Origin: Curvibacter sp.
GTDB lineage: Bacteria; Pseudomonadota; Gammaproteobacteria; Burkholderiales; Burkholderiaceae_C
Reading direction: 5' to 3'
DNA: 10,986 bases
Assembly: GCA_003500955.1 (NCBI GenBank)
Contig: DNQP01000163.1
Location: 1-10,986, forward strand
Position 1 is the first letter of the stretch; each line of letters begins with the position of its first letter. Under the pieces are notes generated by a model. It ran no database searches, was not told the DNA's origin, and worked only from the letters and a program-made list of their open reading frames with translations. The position numbers and the translations under genes were made by a program. Positions 6,285 through 10,986 of the stretch are shown piece after piece.

Positions 6285-6290
6285 ATTATA
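6285..6290 (-). promoter_or_regulatory. Consensus -10 (TATAAT) for the small lipoprotein gene
   Basis: A perfect TATAAT on the minus strand in an AT-rich patch (about 6280-6350) that contrasts with the surrounding GC-rich DNA. Its position gives a leader of about 100 nt. No good -35 at 17 bp. A small inverted repeat GGGA-ATA-TCCC (6295-6305) overlaps the spacer and could be an operator. Confidence 0.55.
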
Positions 6291-6310
6291 TTGTGGGAAT
6301 ATCCCAATTG

Positions 6311-6322
6311 CGGGAAAACCCG
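6311..6322 (-). terminator. Weak hairpin after the 167-aa gene
   Basis: CGGG-AAAA-CCCG, 22 nt beyond the stop codon of the 6345-6848 gene. The stem extends by 3 AT pairs if G6310 is bulged. There is no U-run right after it, so it would be a poor intrinsic terminator at most. Confidence 0.25.
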
Positions 6323-6344
6323 AATACAACTGCACTCAACCGCT

Positions 6345-6848
6345 TTACAGCCCCAGTACCGAAGCGGGGAAACCCGGGGCACTGTCGCGCCGGCATTCAT
6401 CGAGCAGCTGACGCAGGCCCAGGCGCCGAGCGGCCTCGTGATCACAGAGCAGTACGTCCTGCTCAATGTCGATGCGCTGCATCACCCAGGACGGGCTCCA
6501 GAACACGCTCGGAAAAGACAAGGCATCCGTGCTGCGACAGACGCGGCACTCGATGATGTGGTCCCAGGTCTGTCGCCACTTCACGAAACGCGCATGCCAG
6601 CGCGGAATGCCCTCGTAGCGCATGGCCAGCATGACGAAGCGGCGTCCGCCGCGTGACCAGGCCTGCAGCGCCTCGGCCACGGCACGCTCACCGAGCGGCC
6701 AGTCGGCGAAATCGGCGTCGCAGACGATGATCTCGTTCCAGCCCTCGCGCGCCGCGGTCAGCAGGGCATCGCGCACGGCCTGTTGGAACACGCTGCGCCC
6801 CTGCAGGCGTCCCTGTGGCAGGCCTGACGGAGCCGCCTCAGTGCTCAT
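6345..6848 (-). CDS. Unidentified conserved-looking protein, second gene of the roxA unit
   Basis: A 167-residue soluble protein with no signal peptide or membrane helix. Recognisable parts are an amphipathic helix near 20-35 (FQQAVRDALLTAAREG), a strand with acidic residues (EIIVCDADFADWPLGE, 39-54), a second strand (RRFVMLAMRYEGI, 69-81), then an aromatic and basic stretch at 83-102 (RWHARFVKWRQTWDHIIECR). Three cysteines (C101, C104, C135) are present but spread. The alternating helix-strand layout with RWHARF could fit a degenerate phospholipase D-like fold; this is a guess. The ATG overlaps the last 11 bp of the roxA gene, so the two are probably translated from one mRNA. The frame is open upstream to 6899 but that adds only roxA overlap. 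Confidence 0.7.
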   Translation of the reverse strand: MSTEAAPSGLPQGRLQGRSVFQQAVRDALLTAAREGWNEIIVCDADFADWPLGERAVAEALQAWSRGGRRFVMLAMRYEGIPRWHARFVKWRQTWDHIIECRVCRSTDALSFPSVFWSPSWVMQRIDIEQDVLLCDHEAARRLGLRQLLDECRRDSAPGFPASVLGL

Positions 6849-7971
6849 GGGCCCACCCGTCCTCGCACCAATCGCCCAGCAACTCACGCGCCGCCGCACT
6901 GGCGCGTGCCAGCGTACCCGCCGACAGGCTGCGTTCGTCGGCCAGCTGGCGCATCAGCGTCGCGTCGCGGCCCGCGGCTCGGTAGCTTTCGCCGTTGATG
7001 TAGATGTGATCCGCGTCGTAGAGCATGCGCGTGCGGCGGTCCAGCACCACGCCGCGACGGGCGCGCAGACGCTGACCGGGTTCGAACCACACCTGGGGTT
7101 TGGGCTCGCTCATGGCCTCGCCCAGCGCGCGCGCCAGGGCGAGGGGATCCTTGAGCACCTGCTGCACGGCACGCTGGGCAAAGCGCTGCAGTTCGACCGG
7201 CAAAGCGGCCGGGCCGGCGACGGCGGCCTGGCGCGGGTCGCGGTAGAAATCCTCGCCCACAGCCTCGACCGCGTCCTCGGCCAGACGCTGCAACAACTCC
7301 TGCGCCAGCTCACAGGCCTTGGGCGAACGGAAACCGATGGAGTAGGTCATGCACTCGCCGTCCTCGGCCACGCCATCGTGCGCGTAGTGCGGCGGCAGGT
7401 AGAGCATGTCGCCGGGCTCCAGCACGAACTCCTCTTCCGGCCGGAAGTTCGCAAGGATCTTCACCGGCATGCCCGGCTGGAGACTCAGGTCCTCCTGGCG
7501 GCCGATGCGCCAGCGGCGTTTGCCGTGGGCCTGCAGCAGGAAGACATCGTAGTTGTCGTAATGCGGCCCGACCCCGCCGCCTTCGGTGGCGTAGCTGATC
7601 ATCAGATCGTCGAGGCGTGCATCGGGGATGAAACGAAAGCGGTTCATCAGCGCATGGACCGCCTCGTGATGCAGGTCCACGCCCTGCACGAGCAGCGTCC
7701 ACTCGGGGGTCTTGAAGGTGGGCAGGGCACGGCGTGCAAAAGGCCCGCGCTGCAGGCTCCAGTGTTCCTTGCCCCTCAGGCGCTGCAGCGTGACCAGGCG
7801 CGACTCCACGTCCTCCTGCGCAGCCAGCGCCACCAGCTCGCTGCGCGACAGCAGGGCCTGGAAACCCGGGATGGCCTGGCGCACCAGCAAAGGCTTCTTG
7901 TGCCAGTGGCGGCGCATGAAGGTCTCGGGGCTGAGGCCACCCAGCAGGGGCAGCGGCTGTTTCACATCCAT
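6838..7971 (-). CDS. roxA: Ribosomal protein uL16 arginine hydroxylase, RoxA/YcfD-like JmjC oxygenase
   Basis: A 2-oxoglutarate/Fe(II) oxygenase of the YcfD/RoxA family, which in E. coli hydroxylates an arginine of ribosomal protein L16. The 377 residues align by eye with YcfD. The segment DDLMISYATEGGGVGPHYDNYDVFLLQ holds the iron ligands H137 and D139, and the second His, H198, is in YLPPHYAHDG after EPGDMLY. KRRWRIG (151-157) follows the first motif. The C-terminal dimerisation and winged-helix parts include YDADHIYINGESY, matching the IGDDVYANGEKI region of YcfD. The ATG at 7971 has a weak GGAT 6 nt upstream; an in-frame ATG at 7992 is an alternative start. The downstream gene overlaps its last 11 bp. 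Divergent from the FKBP gene with a 42-bp gap. Confidence 0.88.
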   Translation of the reverse strand: MDVKQPLPLLGGLSPETFMRRHWHKKPLLVRQAIPGFQALLSRSELVALAAQEDVESRLVTLQRLRGKEHWSLQRGPFARRALPTFKTPEWTLLVQGVDLHHEAVHALMNRFRFIPDARLDDLMISYATEGGGVGPHYDNYDVFLLQAHGKRRWRIGRQEDLSLQPGMPVKILANFRPEEEFVLEPGDMLYLPPHYAHDGVAEDGECMTYSIGFRSPKACELAQELLQRLAEDAVEAVGEDFYRDPRQAAVAGPAALPVELQRFAQRAVQQVLKDPLALARALGEAMSEPKPQVWFEPGQRLRARRGVVLDRRTRMLYDADHIYINGESYRAAGRDATLMRQLADERSLSAGTLARASAAARELLGDWCEDGWAHEH

Positions 7972-7999
7972 GTCGTGATCCGTGGTTCGCATTAACTGC

Positions 8000-8009
8000 G
8001 ACAATTCTG
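8000..8009. promoter_or_regulatory. Overlapping divergent -10 elements for the FKBP gene and roxA
   Basis: On the plus strand GACAAT (8000-8005) lies 8 nt before the FKBP ATG. On the minus strand CAGAAT (8004-8009) lies 34 nt before ATG 7971, or 11 nt before ATG 7992. The two would share bases, so the two promoters could not be melted at the same time. Both hexamers match TATAAT at four positions; no clear -35 on either side. Confidence 0.35.
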
Positions 8010-8013
8010 CCCT

Positions 8014-8547
8014 ATGGACATCAATCAGCAATGTGTGGTCGCGCTGACCTGGACACTCACCGACACCCTGGGTGAAGAGCTCGACGTGCTCGACGAACCG
8101 GTCGAGTTCCTGATCGGCGGCAGCGATCTCTTCAAGAAGATCGAGGACGCGCTGCAAGGCCACAGCGTCGGCGCCACCGTGGCGCTGCAGCTCGAACCCG
8201 AAGAGGCCTTTGGCGACTACCAGGACCAGCTGCTCTTCCTGGAGAAGCGTGAGCTCTTCCCCGCCGAGATCGAGGAAGGCATGACCATCGAGGGATCAGC
8301 CCTGCCTGCCGGCTGCAACCCCGAAGCGCCCAAGGACGCGCTCTACACCATCACCGAGATCTACCCCGAGCACGTGGTGCTCGACGGCAACCACCCACTG
8401 GCCGGGATCGCGCTGCGCCTGCGCCTCAAGGTCGAGGCCGTGCGCGAAGCCACCGAAGACGAGATCGGCAGCGGAACGGCCGGCACCGGCTTCTTCCGCA
8501 TTGCCCCGCTGCATGAGCAGGGGCCGGGCAACGACAAGCTGCACTAG
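8014..8547 (+). CDS. FKBP-type peptidyl-prolyl cis-trans isomerase, SlyD-like
   Basis: A 177-residue cytoplasmic prolyl isomerase and chaperone of the SlyD branch of FKBP. Motifs are LIGGSDLFKKIEDALQGHSVG (33-53), EAFGDY (64-69), an insert-in-flap chaperone domain at about 70-125, and the closing VVLDGNHPLAGIALRLRLKV (121-140). The C-terminus lacks the His/Cys-rich metal-binding tail of E. coli SlyD and ends in HEQGPGNDKLH, so nickel handling is not supported. The ATG has no Shine-Dalgarno and lies 8 nt after a GACAAT hexamer. It converges on dut, with a palindromic repeat in between. The FKBP fold is certain; naming it slyD would overstate what the tail shows. Confidence 0.9.
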   Translation: MDINQQCVVALTWTLTDTLGEELDVLDEPVEFLIGGSDLFKKIEDALQGHSVGATVALQLEPEEAFGDYQDQLLFLEKRELFPAEIEEGMTIEGSALPAGCNPEAPKDALYTITEIYPEHVVLDGNHPLAGIALRLRLKVEAVREATEDEIGSGTAGTGFFRIAPLHEQGPGNDKLH

Positions 8548-8560
8548 CTTGCCGTGTCTT

Positions 8561-8586
8561 AGCCGGGGAACCCCGTGGAACCGGCT
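8561..8586 (+). terminator. Weak hairpin after the FKBP gene
   Basis: AGCCGG/CCGGCT, 6-bp arms around a 14-nt loop, starting 13 nt after the FKBP stop. It has no U-run, so intrinsic termination is doubtful; it may work together with the larger palindrome that follows. Confidence 0.3.
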
Positions 8587-8591
8587 TCGCT

Positions 8592-8675
8592 GGTCCACTG
8601 GGGTTGTCCCCCTCAGGGGGAGAGGGGGCTACACGCAGTGAGCCCCAACAGGGGGTTAGCTCTTCCCAGTGGACC
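8592..8675. repeat. Palindromic repeat block at the dut 3' end
   Basis: An 84-bp block closed by perfect 11-bp inverted arms (8592-8602 and 8665-8675, GGTCCACTGGG). Inside are two hairpins: CCCCC-TCA-GGGGG (8608-8620) and GGGGCT/AGCCCC with a 10-nt loop (8625-8646). The right arm lies inside the dut coding end, over the codons for GSTG. In dut mRNA this would fold into a three-way structure that encloses the stop codon. The G-run and C-run layout resembles the block at 9138-9217. Confidence 0.65.
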
Positions 8676-9105
8676 CGTAACCGCCAGCGCCACGCGCGGT
8701 GGCCGCGGCGAAATCATCCACGAGGTTGAACTGTGCCTGCACCACGGGCACGATGACCAGCTGCGCAATGCGCTCCATGGGCTCGATGGTGAAAGCCGTG
8801 GGGCTGCGGTTCCAGGCGCTGACCATGAGCTGGCCCTGGTAGTCGCTGTCGATCAGGCCCACCAGATTGCCCAGCACGATGCCGTGCTTGTGGCCCAGGC
8901 CCGAGCGCGGCAGGATCAGCGCGGCATAGCCCGGATCGGCCAGGTGGATAGCCATGCCTGTGGGGATGAGTTGCCAGGCATTGGGCTGCAAGGTCAGCGC
9001 TTCGCTGAGGCAGGCGCGCAGGTCCAGGCCGGCACTGCCGGGCGTGGCGTAAGTGGGTAGCTGATCCTCCAGGCGCGGATCGAGGATCTTGACGTCGATG
9101 TGCAT
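8656..9105 (-). CDS. dut: Deoxyuridine 5'-triphosphate nucleotidohydrolase (dUTPase)
   Basis: Hydrolyses dUTP to dUMP and pyrophosphate, keeping uracil out of DNA and supplying dTMP synthesis; the family enzyme is a homotrimer. The 149-residue protein shows all five motifs: [11 protein letters not shown] (22-31), II PRSGLG (66-71), [12 protein letters not shown] (83-91) with catalytic D86 and sugar-sensing Y89, IV ERIAQLV (111-117), and V GGYGSTG (141-147). Motif V has Tyr143 where Phe is usual; the aromatic stacking role should be kept. ATG 9105 gives the normal length. No Shine-Dalgarno is evident upstream. It follows coaBC in the same direction, as in E. coli, with a 113-bp gap occupied by a palindromic repeat. 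The last codons take part in the 8592-8675 inverted repeat. Confidence 0.96.
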   Translation of the reverse strand: MHIDVKILDPRLEDQLPTYATPGSAGLDLRACLSEALTLQPNAWQLIPTGMAIHLADPGYAALILPRSGLGHKHGIVLGNLVGLIDSDYQGQLMVSAWNRSPTAFTIEPMERIAQLVIVPVVQAQFNLVDDFAAATARGAGGYGSTGKS

Positions 9106-9137
9106 GGGTGTAGGGGAAGAAAAAACTCAGAGCAGGA

Positions 9138-9217
9138 CAGTCGCCGCCGGGCCGCCCCAAGGCGACTGCGGCCCCCTCGGGGGGCAGCGTAGTCGACGAA
9201 GTGACAAGCGTGGGGGC
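9138..9217. repeat. Palindromic repeat block between coaBC and dut
   Basis: Contains CAGTCGCC/GGCGACTG (9138-9145 and 9161-9168, 8-bp arms, 15-nt loop), then GCCCCC-TCG-GGGGGC (9171-9185), then an AGTGA-containing stretch ending in GGGGGCC right at the coaBC stop codon. On the minus strand a T6 tract (9120-9125) follows 12 nt after the first stem, so partial termination before dut is possible. Similar blocks are, as I recall and did not check, dispersed in Comamonadaceae genomes. Confidence 0.6.
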
Positions 9218-9218
9218 C

Positions 9219-10430
9219 TCATTTGAGCCGACGCGCGATCTCGGCCACGAGCTGGCGGGCCAGCGTGAGCTTGTCGGCGCGCGGCAGTTCGCTCACGCCC
9301 TTTTCATCGACGAGCAGCAGCTGGTTGTCGTCCTGGCCAAAGGTGGCCGGGCCGATATTGCCGACCAGCAGGGGGACACCCTTGCGCTCGCGCTTGGCCT
9401 GGGCATGGGCCTGCAGGTCGTGGCTCTCGGCGGCAAAACCCACGCAGTAGAGCTGGCCGCTCTTGGCCCGTGGCCCCTGGGCCACAGCGGCCAGGATGTC
9501 CGGGTTCTCGACGAAGCTCAACGCAGGCACCGCGCCGGAGCCGTCCTTCTTGATCTTCTGCTCGGCAGCCGTCGCAGGGCGCCAGTCGGCCACGGCCGCG
9601 GTTGCTACAAAAACAGTAGCTATCCGTGATTCCGCCTCGACAGCCAGCTGCATGTCGCGCGCCGAGCGCACGTCCACACGGCGTACCCCGCGCGGCGTGG
9701 GCAGGTGCACCGGGCCGGCCACCAGGGTCACGTCGGCACCGGCCTCGCGCGCAGCACGCGCGATGGCAAAGCCCATCTTGCCGCTCGACCGGTTGGTGAT
9801 GCCACGCACCGGGTCGATGGCCTCGTAGGTCGGGCCGGCCGTCACCAGCACGCGCTGTCCGCGCAAGGTCTTGGGCTGGAAGAAGGCGATCACCTCTGCC
9901 AGCAGCTCATCGGCCTCCAGCATGCGGCCATCGCCCACCTCGCCACAGGCCTGGTCACCCGAACCGACCTCGAACACATGGGCACCGTCGGCCTTGAGCT
10001 GGGCCACATTGCGCTGCGTGGCCGGGTTGGCCCACATCTCGCGGTTCATGGCGGGGGCAATCAGCAGGGGCACGCTCTCGATGGGGCGGGCCAGGCACAT
10101 CAGGCTCAGCAGGTCGTCGGCGCGGCCATGCAGCAGCTTGGCCATGAAATCGGCGCTGGCCGGGGCGATCAGGATGGCGTCAGCCTCGCGGCTGAGGTTG
10201 ATGTGCGCCATGTTGTTGGGCTCGCGCGCGTCCCACTGCGAGTGGTAGACCGGGCGGTTCGACAGGGCCTGCATCGTGACGGGCGTGATGAACTGACCCG
10301 CGGCCTCGGTCATCACCACCTGCACGGTGGCGCCCTCCTTCACCAGGGCACGGCAGAGTTCGGCCGCCTTGTAACAGGCGATGCCGCCTGTGAGCCCCAG
10401 GACGATGTGTTTTCCGGCGAGGTCATTCAT
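9219..10430 (-). CDS. coaBC: Bifunctional phosphopantothenoylcysteine decarboxylase / phosphopantothenate-cysteine ligase
   Basis: Carries out two consecutive steps of coenzyme A synthesis: CoaB joins cysteine to phosphopantothenate using CTP, and the FMN-dependent CoaC decarboxylates the product. Of the 403 residues, 1-185 form CoaC, with GLTGGIACYKA (12-22), active-site H76 (AHINL), N129 in PAMNREMW and C162 in ACGEVGDGRM. Residues 190-403 form CoaB, with VLVTAGPTYEAIDPVRGITN, NRSSGKMG (213-220), AAVADWRP (278-285) and the KIKK lysines (292-295). E. coli CoaBC has 406 residues. The start ATG 10430 fits the family; the frame is open upstream to 10661 but that overlaps pyrG. A TACATT hexamer lies 8 nt before the ATG and no Shine-Dalgarno is seen. 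Codons 270-276 lie in an AT-rich palindrome. Confidence 0.96.
   Translation of the reverse strand: MNDLAGKHIVLGLTGGIACYKAAELCRALVKEGATVQVVMTEAAGQFITPVTMQALSNRPVYHSQWDAREPNNMAHINLSREADAILIAPASADFMAKLLHGRADDLLSLMCLARPIESVPLLIAPAMNREMWANPATQRNVAQLKADGAHVFEVGSGDQACGEVGDGRMLEADELLAEVIAFFQPKTLRGQRVLVTAGPTYEAIDPVRGITNRSSGKMGFAIARAAREAGADVTLVAGPVHLPTPRGVRRVDVRSARDMQLAVEAESRIATVFVATAAVADWRPATAAEQKIKKDGSGAVPALSFVENPDILAAVAQGPRAKSGQLYCVGFAAESHDLQAHAQAKRERKGVPLLVGNIGPATFGQDDNQLLLVDEKGVSELPRADKLTLARQLVAEIARRLK
9604..9620. repeat. AT-rich palindrome inside coaBC
   Basis: GCTAC-AAAAACA-GTAGC, 5-bp arms around a 7-nt loop, in an AT-rich island (about 9602-9625) within a very GC-rich gene. Read in frame on the minus strand it encodes I270-A276 (IATVFVA) with codons such as ATA, GTT and GTA that the neighbouring sequence avoids. 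I recall similar GCTAC/GTAGC palindromes scattered in Comamonadaceae, unchecked. Confidence 0.45.
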
Positions 10431-10438
10431 GGCCACGG

Positions 10439-10444
10439 AATGTA
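10439..10444 (-). promoter_or_regulatory. Putative -10 element of coaBC (near-leaderless)
   Basis: TACATT on the minus strand, four of six matches to TATAAT, ends 8 nt before the coaBC ATG, the same spacing as at parE and the FKBP gene. No clear -35 box. Confidence 0.35.
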
Positions 10445-10498
10445 GCATCTGTACCCGGCTTGTACCTGGGCCAGGGCGCTCCAGCGCAGGGCGAGGTC

Positions 10499-10986
<488 letters not shown>

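Noticed and set aside
6622..7995. Plus-strand open frame opposite roxA (457 codons)
   Set aside because: Covers two minus-strand genes, lacks domains, and roxA has intact iron-binding motifs.
7993..8163. N-terminal extension of RoxA into the FKBP gene
   Set aside because: The added residues are antisense FKBP sequence; the family begins near ATG 7971.
8548..8655. Insertion sequence remnant or tRNA between the FKBP gene and dut
   Set aside because: No transposase fragment, target-site duplication or cloverleaf seen; only palindromic G/C-run hairpins.
9705..10445. Plus-strand open frame opposite coaBC (246 codons)
   Set aside because: Antisense of the conserved CoaC domain; Gly/His/Gln-rich shadow composition.

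Overview
This window looks like a chromosomal housekeeping segment from a high-GC betaproteobacterium, most likely Burkholderiales, family Comamonadaceae. That placement rests on the very GC-rich coding, on protein sequences typical of that group (ParE, DapA, BamC, Dut, CoaBC, PyrG), and on G/C-run palindromic intergenic blocks that I recall, unchecked, from Comamonadaceae genomes. I see no transposase, integrase, phage gene, CRISPR array, tRNA or rRNA.

Layout. Positions 1-909 (minus) hold the N-terminal 303 residues of topoisomerase IV subunit B (parE), cut by the window edge. Going right from a short divergent region with an 18-bp LexA-like palindrome are an MFS transporter (1013-2227) with a translationally overlapping 44-aa membrane peptide (2224-2358), then a short-chain dehydrogenase (2419-3237) overlapping a SAM methyltransferase (3234-3803). 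Next comes the classic pair dapA (3882-4778) and bamC (4801-5880, TTG start with a clear Shine-Dalgarno). bamC converges on a small Ala/Pro-rich lipoprotein gene (5961-6176, minus) across a perfect 13-bp bidirectional terminator.

Further right on the minus strand, a roxA-type ribosomal protein hydroxylase gene (6838-7971) overlaps an unidentified 167-aa gene (6345-6848). roxA is divergent, with only 42 bp between start codons, from a SlyD-like FKBP peptidyl-prolyl isomerase gene (8014-8547). The conserved coaBC-dut pair (9219-10430 and 8656-9105, minus) follows. Each of these two genes is followed, 0-2 nt after its stop codon, by a G/C-rich palindromic repeat block. coaBC is divergent from pyrG (10546 onward), which runs off the right end.

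How the genes relate: dapA feeds lysine and diaminopimelate synthesis for the cell wall, and bamC serves outer-membrane protein assembly. coaBC, dut and pyrG serve coenzyme A, dUTP/dTMP and CTP metabolism. roxA and the FKBP gene both act on the translation and folding apparatus.

I found no novel multi-gene system. The most interesting signals are small. They are a LexA-like palindrome upstream of parE and the MFS gene, a recurring layout in which a -10-like hexamer sits only 6-8 nt before the start codon (suggesting leaderless mRNAs), palindromic blocks abutting the dut and coaBC stop codons (one pairing with the conserved Dut motif V codons), an AT-rich palindrome inside the coaBC reading frame, and a hairpin immediately before the pyrG start.
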